Below, one piece after another: positions 36,906 through 47,700 of a stretch of 64,000 nt of DNA. The notes below the pieces were generated by a model, which saw nothing but the letters and a program-made list of their open reading frames with translations, had not been told where the DNA came from and did not search any database. Position 1 is the first letter of the stretch. The number at the start of each line of letters is the position of its first letter. The position numbers and the translations under genes are program-made. The stretch is from an uncultured Paraglaciecola sp. (GTDB lineage: Bacteria; Pseudomonadota; Gammaproteobacteria; Enterobacterales; Alteromonadaceae): NCBI GenBank assembly GCA_947498355.1, contig CANMKA010000021.1, positions 1-64,000 on the forward strand, in the 5' to 3' direction.

Positions 36906-39701
36906 TTAATAAACTACAGTTCCCGTGATCTGATAATCGCCAGGCTCTTGGTTAAACAACCCCTGCTCTGCGTTAATTTTTTCACCGTTAATCACCAAGG
37001 TACCGGGTTTTATTTGGCCCAAAGTAAAACTACCTCGGCTATTTTTGGGAATAGTCACTTGCATGTCTAACTGCCCTTGGTTAATCGTCCACCCAACACT
37101 GACTTCACCTTGTGGTGTTTTGTAACTGCCACTCGCTTGGTTAAGGCGTTGATTAAACTGAGGGTTTATAACAATTTGTTTAAAACCTGGCTCGGCTGAA
37201 TTGATACCCAAAATACCTTCATAGAACCATTTTGCTACTGCTCCGTAAGCATAGTGATTAAGAGAATTCATCGACGCTTTACTAAAGCCCTCTTGCAAAG
37301 AATAAGAATCCCAACGTTCCCAAGTAGTCGTTGCACCGTTATTAATCGAATAGAACCAAGATGGATAGGTTTCTTTAAACAATAAATCGAACATCAAATC
37401 ACTACGCCCCATGTCTTGCAACACAGGCGCTAATATGGGCGTGCCCAAAAAACCCGTGCGTAAATGATTGTCTGCATGCTCAATCTCTTCTACTAAGTAG
37501 CGCTGGGCATTGACTCTGTCTAAGCCATCAAATAAATCAAAAGCTAAAGGCAACAAATAGCTAGTTTGAGTTGCCTCGCTTTTAACCTTGGTTTGTTCAT
37601 CATAAAACGTATTACGAAATGCCTGTTTAACCTTTTCGAACGTTTTAGCATGACGTTCCGCGTCGTCATTACGGCCTAAGGTTTGGGCAATTTTTACCGC
37701 ATAGTTTAATGAATGCGCATAATATGCGGTAGAAATCAGTTTGGTTGGGGTATCGCCACGTGTCGGTCGGCCATTCACACCTTTAGTGTATGGCTGCAAC
37801 CAATCACCAAAGCCCCCCATAGTCGACACATAGTCATTCGCTTTTGCTGCATGAAAGCCTAGCCATTTCTGGATCATGGTGTAGTTTTCTTCGAGGATCT
37901 GCTTGTCTCCCGTTAATAAATAAGTCTCCCAAGGAATAATCACTACAGCGTCCCCCCAACCAGAAGAGACTCCTTTACGGTGGTGACTTTCTTTGGTGGG
38001 GATAAAATTAGGAATTTGGCCGTTTTCAGCCTGCTCCTCACGCACTGTTTGCAACCATGCAGCCCAAAACCCATAGACATCTGCCATGTACATAGACGGT
38101 GCAGCAAAAACTTGGGCATCTCCAGTCCAGCCCAAACGCTCGTCTCTTTGGGGGCAATCTGTAGGGATGTCTAAAAAGTTACCTCGTAAGCCCCACACCA
38201 CATTCTCAGCGAGCTTATTAAGCTTTTTATGAGAACTAGCAAAATTCGCGTGGACATTAAAGTCAGAGTGCCAGACACGCCCTTTCACCCAAGACAAATC
38301 CGGTATTTTAGATGTATCGAACCCAGATATTTCTACGAACCGATAACCATGGAAGGTAAAAGTGGGTACATAGTTGATAACCCCTGTCTCTGCGGGAGTG
38401 TAATAATCTGTGGCTTTAGCGCTACGCAAGTTTTTAGTATAAAAGGTATTTTTCTGTAGGGCCTCGGCAAATCTTATCGTGACTTTTTGACCTGCAATGA
38501 CAGGCAAAGTTAGCTCAGGTACACCTAGCATGTTTTGCCCCATATCGAATACTACTACACCCGTTTGCGGATTAGCCACTTCGACAATTTCAACAGCAGG
38601 TAGAGTCAGTTTTACCTTAGAGGCCTGATGACGCTTGGGCGCTAACGCCACTTGCGGTTCGAGGGGATCGGTTATGACCGTTCGCCAATTCGACGTATCA
38701 AAATTGGTCTGGTTCCATCCAGGCATCTCGTAATTTGCATCATAGGTTTCACCATCGTAATTGCCTGCTTCTCGAATAGGGCCGTCTAGGGTAACCTGCC
38801 AATCTTCATCACTAACGATAATTTGAGTTGCGCCATCGGCGTATTCAATTTCGAGTTGAGCCAATAACGCCGACGGTTTCACGTCTTCTTTTTTGGGCGC
38901 CAAAATCCGCCCAGTATGCCAACCTTCCGCCACGGTTGCGGCCAATACGTTATCACCCGATTGCAACATAGAAGTGACGTCATAAGTTAGGGTTTCAATG
39001 CGCTGCAAGTAAGGCGTCCAACCGGGCGTCATCACATCTTCAGATATCTTTTGACCATTGATGTAAGCGTTAAATACCCCTTTGGATGTGATATACAACC
39101 TAGCCTTGGTAATAGTAGGCTTAGCTTTAAATTCAGTTCTTAGGTATTGCGGACGATAGTGCTTATTTGTCACCGCAGTCACCAACTTGGTTTTCCTGTC
39201 GGTCACATCAAACGTCACAGTTTCGCCGGTTTCGGGATGCCTAACCCATTGGCCTTGCCAATCAGCATTTGATAATAAACCTAACTCAACAGCAGCAGGT
39301 CGACTCCAATTTGACACTCGGCCTTGCTCATCCCAGACCCGCACTCGCCAATAAACTTGCTGACGAGAAATTAAAGACTTACCTTGATATCTAACCCAAG
39401 AGGTATCTGACGACAGCTGCTTTTGGCTATCCCACAAGTCGGCATCAGCGATATTAGCCTGAGATGAAGCGACCTGAATTTGATAAGCCTGTTGAAACTG
39501 TGATTGAGCCGTTGGTGCGATTTGCCAAGAAAAACGAGGGGCCTGCTCGTAGTAACCAATAGGCTCGACAAAACCCTCCCCTACTTTTAGCTCAACAGGC
39601 GCCGCCAAATCAAGATTTTGCTCCGTGTAAGAGCATCCGGAAAACAAAATGAGTAAGCTTAAAAGGCTCAATCTGCTTATTTTTTTTATTTTTGTAAACA
39701 T
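36906..39701 (-). CDS. GH78 alpha-L-rhamnosidase, lipoprotein
   Basis: This 931-residue glycosidase releases terminal L-rhamnose from oligo- or polysaccharides. It carries a lipoprotein signal with lipobox FSGC (C23). The +2 residue is Ser, so outer-membrane sorting is expected. Beta-sandwich domains (about 40-470) include the RLYITSKGVFNAYINGQKIS motif. The catalytic (alpha/alpha)6 domain has the family hallmark DCPQRDERLGWTGD near 515 and ATTTWERWDS near 790. A C-terminal sandwich ends the protein. It is transcribed divergently from the GH106 gene. The shared 326-bp region carries an inverted pair of sites. Confidence 0.93.
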   Translation of the reverse strand: MFTKIKKISRLSLLSLLILFSGCSYTEQNLDLAAPVELKVGEGFVEPIGYYEQAPRFSWQIAPTAQSQFQQAYQIQVASSQANIADADLWDSQKQLSSDTSWVRYQGKSLISRQQVYWRVRVWDEQGRVSNWSRPAAVELGLLSNADWQGQWVRHPETGETVTFDVTDRKTKLVTAVTNKHYRPQYLRTEFKAKPTITKARLYITSKGVFNAYINGQKISEDVMTPGWTPYLQRIETLTYDVTSMLQSGDNVLAATVAEGWHTGRILAPKKEDVKPSALLAQLEIEYADGATQIIVSDEDWQVTLDGPIREAGNYDGETYDANYEMPGWNQTNFDTSNWRTVITDPLEPQVALAPKRHQASKVKLTLPAVEIVEVANPQTGVVVFDMGQNMLGVPELTLPVIAGQKVTIRFAEALQKNTFYTKNLRSAKATDYYTPAETGVINYVPTFTFHGYRFVEISGFDTSKIPDLSWVKGRVWHSDFNVHANFASSHKKLNKLAENVVWGLRGNFLDIPTDCPQRDERLGWTGDAQVFAAPSMYMADVYGFWAAWLQTVREEQAENGQIPNFIPTKESHHRKGVSSGWGDAVVIIPWETYLLTGDKQILEENYTMIQKWLGFHAAKANDYVSTMGGFGDWLQPYTKGVNGRPTRGDTPTKLISTAYYAHSLNYAVKIAQTLGRNDDAERHAKTFEKVKQAFRNTFYDEQTKVKSEATQTSYLLPLAFDLFDGLDRVNAQRYLVEEIEHADNHLRTGFLGTPILAPVLQDMGRSDLMFDLLFKETYPSWFYSINNGATTTWERWDSYSLQEGFSKASMNSLNHYAYGAVAKWFYEGILGINSAEPGFKQIVINPQFNQRLNQASGSYKTPQGEVSVGWTINQGQLDMQVTIPKNSRGSFTLGQIKPGTLVINGEKINAEQGLFNQEPGDYQITGTVVY

Positions 39702-40027
39702 TCACCACCCCAATATTTTGTGAATCAAAATAAATACAGCCCCTACCTCAGGCTAATTTTGAGCCAGTATAGATTGCACAATACGAATCAGCTCAATAAA
39801 CGAATAGGACGCAATTGCTAACAATTGATACCCAAAAAAGTAAGATTTTCCCAAAAATAATACAATTCACTATTAATTTAACGATTAGCTGTTAACAAAC
39901 ACAAAAATAATGTCACTTTTTTTTGTTTTTTAGGGTATCAATTTTACAAATTCTGTCCTCTTCTAGTCATATACAGGTGTATCAGTAAATTTACACGTAA
40001 ACAAAAATCAGCAGAGGCTCCACCATT
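39702..40027. promoter_or_regulatory. Divergent promoter region of the two rhamnosidase genes
   Basis: These 326 bp hold no gene. AATTGATACCCAAAAAA at 39823-39839 recurs in inverted orientation at 39926-39943 (TTTTTTAGGGTATCAATT). One copy therefore faces each gene, a layout expected for paired operators or activator sites. The region is AT-rich, and individual -35/-10 boxes are not clear. Confidence 0.6.
39823..39943. repeat. Inverted pair of AATTGATACCC sites
   Basis: Reading outward, the left site is AATTGATACCCAAAAAA (39823-39839). The reverse complement of the right site (39926-39943) is AATTGATACCCTAAAAAA. They differ by a single inserted base, and their centres are about 103 bp apart, close to ten helical turns. 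Confidence 0.8.
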
Positions 40028-43000
40028 ATGACGTTAACACGCTTAAAAATTGCATCAGTCGCAATTTTTTCAGCCATCACTTTAGGGAGTTGTGCAGACC
40101 AACAGCCCTCTAGCGCAACACCAATTGAGCAGGCTAGCAATACTCTTTTAGCTAACCCCAGCTACCAAGAATTACAGACTAATTTCCAAACCCCGCCAGC
40201 CGAAACCAAACCGCTAACGTGGTACCACGTAATGAACAGTAATATGTCTGCTGTAGGTATCACCAAGGATTTTGAAGCTATGGCTAAAGCCGGTATGGGT
40301 GGCGTGCTGTACTTTAATCTCGGCCGCGATATATCAAAAGGTAAGGTGCTGTTTAACACTGAAGAGCATATAGATCTCATTGGGCATATGGCTTCAGAAG
40401 CTAAGCGTTTGGGTATGACCTTTGGTATTCACAATGCTGATGGTTGGTCATCAAGTGGCGGGCCTTGGAACAAACCAGAGCATGGCATGAAGCAAGTTAC
40501 TTGGAATGAAACCGTAGTAAACAGCAACGCCAATAATCAGGGCAATATTAGCGTTAAATTGCCACAGCCTATGACTATGCTCGATTTTTATCACGATATC
40601 GCTGTGTTGGCTTATCCGTCTTTACCAACAGAATTGGTTGACGCTGAATTAACCCCCATCATTAGCGCATCAGATCCAGAGTTTGATGTGACTGTGGTAA
40701 ATAACATCGAAGTCGATACCGTTTCCTCTATCAAGTCAAAAGATGGCCAACCCGTGTGGTTGCAGTTTGCCTATGAAAAGCCTGTCACCATTCGTTTTGC
40801 TAGCGTAGATATTAATTGGGGCAAACATATTAAGTACCAATTACAGTACTCGAACGACGGCATTAACTTTAAAAAGCATGTGGATATGCGGATCAACCGC
40901 CCCGGACGCGTGCGGTGGGCCCTAGATGCGGCTTTTGAAGGAGTAACCGCCAAATACTTTAGAATTGTCGCGGATAAAACCTTAAATATTTTTGAAGCTA
41001 GTCTCGCCTCAACACCAAGAATGGGCAACTACCTAGGCAGGACATTAGCCACTCATACTAATTATCACAAGCTGCCGCCTATCGGTAACCCAGATAAGGC
41101 GCACATTATTGATGGAAGTAAAATCATCAATCTAACGGAGCAACTCTCCGCCAATGGCCAACTCAATGTCAACTTACCTGAAGGAAACTGGACCATAATG
41201 CGCTTTGGCTACACAGCCAAGGGAACCACCAATATTCCGCCAACAGATGAAGGCCGCGGATTAGAAGTCGATAAATTCAGCCGTGCTGCTTTTAAAAATC
41301 ACTACGATGCCTATGTAACCAATGTGATTAATAAAGCCAAAGCTGTGGCCCCTGGGGTGATGCAATATTTAGAAATCGATAGTTACGAGGTAGGAGGTCA
41401 AAACTGGACTGAAGGTTACGATGAACAGTTCAAGCAACACATTGGCTATGACCTAACCCCGTTTTTGCCGGTGTTTGCAGGCAAGTTTGTTGATTCAGTC
41501 GTCACCACAGAAGATGTAACTTGGGATATTCGTGGGTTTAGCAACAAATTAATTACCGAAAACTATTACCAATATTTTACCGAACTAGCCCATCAAGATG
41601 GCATGAAAACCTACAACGAACCATACGGACACGGCCCATTTAATGAGCTAGATGCGGGCAGTAAAGTCGATATTCCTATGGGCGAGTTTTGGTTAAAGCG
41701 CAACATTTATATGCTGGCGTCAGCAATTTCAGTTGGTCACATCTACGACCGTAATATCATCTCTGCCGAAGCCTTTACTGCAACGGTCGATCACAACTGG
41801 AAATTCAACCCTGCCTACGCCAAGTTCGACGGAGATAAAACATGGGCCCTAGGGGTAAATGAGTTTGTGTTCCACCGTTTTGTACATCAAGCCAATACCC
41901 ATGTAGTGCCCGGCATGACCATGGATCGTTGGGGGGCGCATATTGATGCAACTCAACCTTGGTTTGCTACGGCAGGTAAAGCATGGTTCGACTATATAGG
42001 CCGAGGCCAATATTTATTACGTCAAGGCCAGCCTGTAGCGGATGTTGCTTGGTACTTAGGTGAAGCTGCACCTACTGGATGCCCAGATAGACGTCTGCGC
42101 GAAAGTAAGCACATACCGACTTACGTAAATTACGACTGTTTAAATACCGAAAAACTTAATGAGTTAGTTTATAAAGCTGGTCGCTATCAGCTTAATCATG
42201 GCCTTAAATACAAAATACTGATGCTGAAAAACCACGATACCCTCTCTTTGGCTTCGGTGGCTAAAATTCATCAATTTGCCAAGCAAGGCGGCATTATCAT
42301 TGGTGAGCCAATTCAGCATTTAGCGGGGCGCAACAATACCCCAGAGCAACAACAAAAATTCGAGCAAATGGTTAAGGCTATTTGGGCCCAACCTACCACC
42401 CACAAAAACGTTAAAACTGCAAAGCAGTGGCAGGCGCTGTATGACCAGCATGGCTTCAATTTTGACTTGCGCATTAAAAATACCAAAGACTTGTTCTACA
42501 CCCACAGACAAACGGCCAACCAAGATATTTACTTTGTCTACAACGACAGCGGTGAACGCAAGCTATTTGATGCAAGCTTTGAAGTCACAGGCAAAGTACC
42601 AGAATTGTGGGATGCCAACACAGGTAGAATTAAAAAAATTGCTGCGTTTAACAGCGACCAGGGCCTAACTCATGTCGCCTTCCGTCTAGAGCCAAATGAG
42701 TCTGTGTTTGTCGTCTTTAATGACAGTGCTAAGGATAAACCAGTACTCAGCCCTCAGTTGGTGCGTGACAATGATGTTCAAGCCGTTTATGACGAACAAT
42801 TTGCTATTAAGTTTGTCGCCAATGCCAATCAAAATCTGGCGATTGAGCTAAATGGAAAACGCCAACAATTGGACTTAATGGGTATTCCCGCAGAACAAAC
42901 TCTCGAAGGTAGCTGGCAAGTCAGCTTCAAAGAAGAGTATGGTTTAGATCAAACCTTTACCTTTGATGAGTTAAGTAACTGGAAAGATTCACCTAATCCT

Positions 43001-43489
43001 GAAATCCGCGCTTATTCGGGCATTGCCACTTACACCAAAAACTTTACTGTTAGTGCAGATTTACTCGCCCGCAACCAAGAGGTCACCTTAGATTTAGGTA
43101 AAGTCAGCGACAGTGCTCAAGTGTTCATCAATGGCCAAGAAGTGGGTACAACTTGGCTGGCACCTTTTGCTCTGAATGTCAGTACTTATCTGCAAGCAGG
43201 CGAAAACGTGTTAACGGTAAAAGTAGCCAACTCTTGGAGTAACCGTTTAATTACCGATGAAGATTTGATAGATAGCTCCAACTACTGGCAAGAAAACGGT
43301 AAACACGTGCCCATCATGCCTGATTGGTACACCAACAACCAACCACTGCCAAACTTTGGCAAAAAAGGCCACAGACGGACGTTTACCACATTTAAGTTTG
43401 TAAAATCAGGAGACCCTTTGGTTGATTCTGGCTTGTTGGGCCCTGTGCGTTTGGTTACCAATAAGTCGTTTAAGTTGGCCAATCACTAA
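40028..43489 (+). CDS. GH106 alpha-L-rhamnosidase, lipoprotein
   Basis: This 1153-residue enzyme is of the second rhamnosidase family, used in breakdown of complex rhamnose-containing glycans. It has a lipoprotein signal with lipobox LGSC (C22), +2 Ala. The N-terminal TIM-barrel begins with the recognisable P-L-T-W-Y-H-V-M-N-S-N-M, the DFEAMAKAGMGGVLYFNLG segment and GIHNADGWSSSGG. A central region carries MKTYNEPYGHGPFNELD near 530. The C-terminal carbohydrate-binding-like sandwich (about 960-1100) contains TKNFTV and VFINGQEVGTTWLAPF. The catalytic Glu pair is not assigned. It is divergent from the GH78 gene. Confidence 0.9.
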   Translation: MTLTRLKIASVAIFSAITLGSCADQQPSSATPIEQASNTLLANPSYQELQTNFQTPPAETKPLTWYHVMNSNMSAVGITKDFEAMAKAGMGGVLYFNLGRDISKGKVLFNTEEHIDLIGHMASEAKRLGMTFGIHNADGWSSSGGPWNKPEHGMKQVTWNETVVNSNANNQGNISVKLPQPMTMLDFYHDIAVLAYPSLPTELVDAELTPIISASDPEFDVTVVNNIEVDTVSSIKSKDGQPVWLQFAYEKPVTIRFASVDINWGKHIKYQLQYSNDGINFKKHVDMRINRPGRVRWALDAAFEGVTAKYFRIVADKTLNIFEASLASTPRMGNYLGRTLATHTNYHKLPPIGNPDKAHIIDGSKIINLTEQLSANGQLNVNLPEGNWTIMRFGYTAKGTTNIPPTDEGRGLEVDKFSRAAFKNHYDAYVTNVINKAKAVAPGVMQYLEIDSYEVGGQNWTEGYDEQFKQHIGYDLTPFLPVFAGKFVDSVVTTEDVTWDIRGFSNKLITENYYQYFTELAHQDGMKTYNEPYGHGPFNELDAGSKVDIPMGEFWLKRNIYMLASAISVGHIYDRNIISAEAFTATVDHNWKFNPAYAKFDGDKTWALGVNEFVFHRFVHQANTHVVPGMTMDRWGAHIDATQPWFATAGKAWFDYIGRGQYLLRQGQPVADVAWYLGEAAPTGCPDRRLRESKHIPTYVNYDCLNTEKLNELVYKAGRYQLNHGLKYKILMLKNHDTLSLASVAKIHQFAKQGGIIIGEPIQHLAGRNNTPEQQQKFEQMVKAIWAQPTTHKNVKTAKQWQALYDQHGFNFDLRIKNTKDLFYTHRQTANQDIYFVYNDSGERKLFDASFEVTGKVPELWDANTGRIKKIAAFNSDQGLTHVAFRLEPNESVFVVFNDSAKDKPVLSPQLVRDNDVQAVYDEQFAIKFVANANQNLAIELNGKRQQLDLMGIPAEQTLEGSWQVSFKEEYGLDQTFTFDELSNWKDSPNPEIRAYSGIATYTKNFTVSADLLARNQEVTLDLGKVSDSAQVFINGQEVGTTWLAPFALNVSTYLQAGENVLTVKVANSWSNRLITDEDLIDSSNYWQENGKHVPIMPDWYTNNQPLPNFGKKGHRRTFTTFKFVKSGDPLVDSGLLGPVRLVTNKSFKLANH

Positions 43490-43529
43490 ACATTTTTTGC
43501 GGCCAAAGGCACAAAAAAGATAAAACAAA

Positions 43530-43560
43530 ACAGACTGTCAAAAAGAATCAGGCAGTCTGT
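43530..43560 (+). other. Stem-loop after the GH106 gene
   Basis: ACAGACTG (43530-43537) pairs with CAGTCTGT (43553-43560) around a 15-nt loop. No U-run follows, so it may only partly separate the GH106 transcript from the next gene. Confidence 0.4.
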
Positions 43561-43654
43561 AATAAGGTATTGAACACCTCATTATTGCGTATAACTAAGT
43601 CGTAACGGGGTGTTTTCGTACCTAAAAACTCGATAGTAACTAAGAAGAAGTATT

Positions 43655-44704
43655 ATGTTTATCCCTACACAGTTAAGTAAAACAACACACATCCTACAAG
43701 GACTAGCTTTGAGTTGTGCCTTGATAAGTACAATGCTGTTCGCTCACTCTAATCATGATTACACAAGCTCAGACCATTGGACTCATCTAGCGGATGGCAG
43801 CACCTTAATTGGTACCTCTCATGGTGAAATTGATGTCGCAGCTGATGGCACCTTTTATGTCAGCATTGTTCAAGATGCAAACAAGCAAAGTGGTGTTAAG
43901 AAATTCTCTGCTGCCGGTGATTTCCTTGGTTTTGTTCCAAATTCACCAAATGACTTTCATGGCTTCGTGATCCATGCAGACAAAACGGGTCAAGAGTACA
44001 TCTATGGCGCTCAGCTAAACGCCATGCGGTTAATAAAAATGGATCTAGATGGCAAAGTTATCCTTAATATTGACGCAGTAGAAACTGTGCCGAAAAAGTA
44101 TCACGCCACGGGTTTAGATAAAAAGAATCGAGTCAAATCACCGATGAAACTCACAGCCATGGCTGTTGATTCTGATAATAATATGTACGTAGTCGATGGT
44201 TACAGCTTAGATTACATTCACAAGTTTGATGCCAGTGGTCACTATCTAACAACCTTTGGTGGGCAAGATTCTCCTTACGAATTTCGTAATTGCCATAAAA
44301 TTCATATCGACCCTCGCTTTACCCCTAATCGCCTACTTTGCACCGACCGTATCAATGGCCGCCTAGTGCATATGGATCTAAACGGTGAACTCATAGGCGA
44401 TCACGCAACACACTTGCGCCGCCCTAGCGCAGTAGACTTTTATGGCGATTTAGCCGCAGTAGCAGAAATCAGTGGCCGAGTTAGCTTAATAAACAAACTA
44501 GGTAAAACCGTTAAGACCTTAGGGACAAACGACACTAAATCTGAAATTAATACAAACAGAACCAAGCCCGAAAAATGGCAAAACGGCCTGCTTACCTCGC
44601 CACATGGTATTACCTTTGATCACAATGGTGATATATTCATTACCGAATGGAATAGATGGGGGCGTATTGTCCGTTTCGATTTATCTGGCAAAAATCATCA
44701 GTAG
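43655..44704 (+). CDS. Exported six-bladed beta-propeller (NHL-repeat-like) protein
   Basis: This 349-residue protein has a signal peptide (about 1-30, ending LFAHS). Repeated blades follow: IDVAADGTFYVSI, TAMAVDSDNNMYVVDG, YIHKFDASGHYLTTFG, LVHMDLNGELIG and GITFDHNGDIFITEW. These match NHL/6-bladed propeller families, such as peptidylglycine alpha-amidating lyase-like proteins. No cytochrome motif is present. It is 165 bp after the GH106 gene and 90 bp before the PSD1 gene on the same strand. It may be a binding or scaffold component of that system. Enzymatic activity is not evident from sequence. Confidence 0.75.
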   Translation: MFIPTQLSKTTHILQGLALSCALISTMLFAHSNHDYTSSDHWTHLADGSTLIGTSHGEIDVAADGTFYVSIVQDANKQSGVKKFSAAGDFLGFVPNSPNDFHGFVIHADKTGQEYIYGAQLNAMRLIKMDLDGKVILNIDAVETVPKKYHATGLDKKNRVKSPMKLTAMAVDSDNNMYVVDGYSLDYIHKFDASGHYLTTFGGQDSPYEFRNCHKIHIDPRFTPNRLLCTDRINGRLVHMDLNGELIGDHATHLRRPSAVDFYGDLAAVAEISGRVSLINKLGKTVKTLGTNDTKSEINTNRTKPEKWQNGLLTSPHGITFDHNGDIFITEWNRWGRIVRFDLSGKNHQ

Positions 44705-44794
44705 CCCGAGGCTTGCCTGCAAGCCATTGTTGGCTAAATGATGAATGTCAATCTGTTCACTATTTCACTTGGTTAGTTCACCTTGGTACATGTA

Positions 44795-47700
44795 ATGATT
44801 AGAAGAAAAATAAAGGTATTTTCACTCAGCTCAATGTTTAGTTTGGTTGCGCTGACTGGCATTTTATCCGCGTGTAGCCCCCAGCAAGATACCCAGACGA
44901 GTGAGCAAATATCATTTAATCATGATATTCGCCCTATCCTGAATAAGAGCTGCACAGGTTGTCATGGCGGAGTAAGTAAACAAGCCAATGTATCATTTAT
45001 CTATCGAGAGGAAGCTTTAGGGCGCGGCCATTCTGGCAGGTTAACTATAGTACCAGGTGATCCTGATGCCTCGGAACTTATCGCTCGAGTAGAGTCTGAT
45101 GATCCCAGTATTCGTATGCCCTACAAGGGCACTAAGTTACCTGACCATGAAATTCAACTATTACGGGATTGGATAGCACAAGGCGCTCAATGGCAAGAGC
45201 ACTGGGCATTTATAGCCCCAAGCCCCCAAACCGTGCCAGATGTTGAAAACAAACAGGTTATAGACAACGACATAGACGCCTTTTTAGAAGCTAACTTAGC
45301 GGCGAATGGTCTATCGTTAATGCCCAAAGCTAACAAGCAAACCTTATTACGTCGATTATCTTTTGACTTAATTGGCTTGCCCCCTACTCCCCAAGAGATA
45401 GATACTTTTTTAAACGACAACAGCCCAGATGCATACGAAAAACAAGTCGATCGCTTATTGGCATCACCTCGCTATGGAGAGCGCTGGGCAGCCATGTGGA
45501 TGGACTTATCTCGGTATGCCGATAGCCATGGTTACACCCGTGACGAAGAGCGTGAAAGCTGGCCTTATAAACAATGGGTCATTCAAGCACTCAATGCGAA
45601 TCAGCCTTATGATCAATTTATGATCGAGCAACTGGGCGGTGATTTGATGCCAAACCGCAGTTTACCCAATATTTTGGCTACAGGATTTCATCGTCAAACC
45701 CCCACCAATAGTGAAGGTGGTACCGATGACGAGGAATTTCGCATGGTTGCTGTCATGGACAGAAACGCCACGACTTGGTCGGTACTCAATGCCATGACGA
45801 TCAATTGTGTGCAGTGCCACTCGCACCCTTACGACCCTATTGAACATCATGAATATTACGCCTCACTTAGCTTCTTCAATACCAGTAAAGACGCAGATTA
45901 CCGTGAGTACGGCCCACTTTATAAATACGCCAAACACGAGCAAGATAAGCAGCGCGCATTTGAGCTACAAGAGCAGTTAACCAAAATACGCGAACACGAA
46001 GCGAAGCAAGCCATTGAACTGTCTGAGCAAACTAATAGCGCTTCACCTTGGCAGCAACTCAAAATAGAAACCGCCTTGGGTGATGAATACCGCGGTTTAG
46101 CCGCTTTTGTTAAAAACATGGAAGACACCAACAAACAGCTTATAGCGCAGGGCAAAGATCCGAAGAAAGGCTATTTCAGTCTGATCAAAGTAGGCAAAGA
46201 ACGACTAAAAGAACTCGCTGACAAGGATCAAAAAATTAGAACCTTTGAAACCAAGGATGGTGAGTATTTTGATGCAGGCAAATATGAACTTCGCTTGTAT
46301 TACCATTTTACTAGCGAAGCGACTGAGCAAGCTCAAACCATTTCAGCCATTCGTTTAAATGCCATACCACTAAACCCCGAGAAAGCTCGTCACACACCCG
46401 AGCCGCACTTTCAGGCGGATAACGTAAAACTTTATCGAGTTAAAGCAGATGGCAGCAAACAACAACTTGCTGTGACGACCTACATGTCGAATAGCACCGA
46501 AGTAATGGACAACCAATTATCAGCCCTAAACAAGCTTAGCCAAACCAAGCACAACGGCCTAAACACAGGTAAAGGCGTGGGCTGGTTTGCCCATCGTATT
46601 TATTTACCCCGCTGGAGTGTTGGAGTTTTAGCCACCCCTATCACCTTAAAGCCGGGCGAAAGAATTGAAGTAGAAGTAGAACAAATGCAGAAAGGCATTC
46701 GAGTCGATAGCTTACAAACACGTTTGCATCGTGTACGCCTCGAAACGACAAACTTTGATGGCTGGTCACAATACGCAGCAAGCGAAGCTCGCGCTGCAAA
46801 TATTCAGCAATACGGCAAGCTGAAAAAACAGCTCGATACCATAGACGGCTTTATGATGCCCATCATGCTAGAGCAAGACGACTGGGATAAACGCGCCATT
46901 GCTACATTTGACCGAGGTAATATGACCAATAAGGTCGGCGCGTTACTAGCGCCCGATACACCGGCTATTTTCCCTGCATTTGACGGACAGCAAAATCGAT
47001 TAGGCTTAGCCAAATGGTTCTTCCAACCAGACCAACCATTAACCGCTCGCGTTGCAGTTAATCGCCTTTGGCATCGCTTATTTGGCATAGGGCTGGTTGA
47101 AACTCTAGAAGACTTTGGCGGCGCGGGTAGTTTACCAAATCATCCCGAACTTTTAGATTGGTTAGCCCTTAAATTTCAGCAAGAGCTCAAGTGGGATACC
47201 AAGGCCGCCTTAAAGTTGATGGTCATGAGCCATGCCTATCAACAAGACGCTACCGTTCAACCCGAGCGTTATGAGCTTGATCCTCTCAATAAATGGTTTT
47301 CACGGGGGCCAAGACAACGTTTATCCGCCGAGATGATCCGCGATCAAGCCTTAGTCGCAAGCGACTTAGTTGTACATAAAATTGGCGGCGTACCTGTTAT
47401 GCCTCCACAACCCGAAGGAATTTGGGGGCACAAAGGCCGTTGGCTGCACTGGTGGACAGATGCCACTGACGAAAACCGGTATCGCCGAGCAATTTATACC
47501 TTTGTTAAGCGCGCTTTTATGTACCCAAGCTTTTTAACCTTTGATATGGAAACCCGTGAGATCAGCCACCAGCGCAGACTCCCTACTAATACGCCGTTAC
47601 AAGCGTTAGTTACCTTGAACGACCCTGTATATCACGAGGCTGCACAGGCATTGGGGAAACTCATGATGGCTCAAGCCGAAACCGATGATAACGAACAAGC

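Noticed and set aside
43575..43614. Possible long hairpin AACACC / GGTGTT upstream of the propeller gene
   Set aside because: A six-pair stem with a loop near 28 nt is not distinguishable from chance.
44710..44725. Small hairpin before the PSD1 gene (GGCTTG / CAAGCC)
   Set aside because: A six-pair stem with no tail; too short to call a terminator or regulator.
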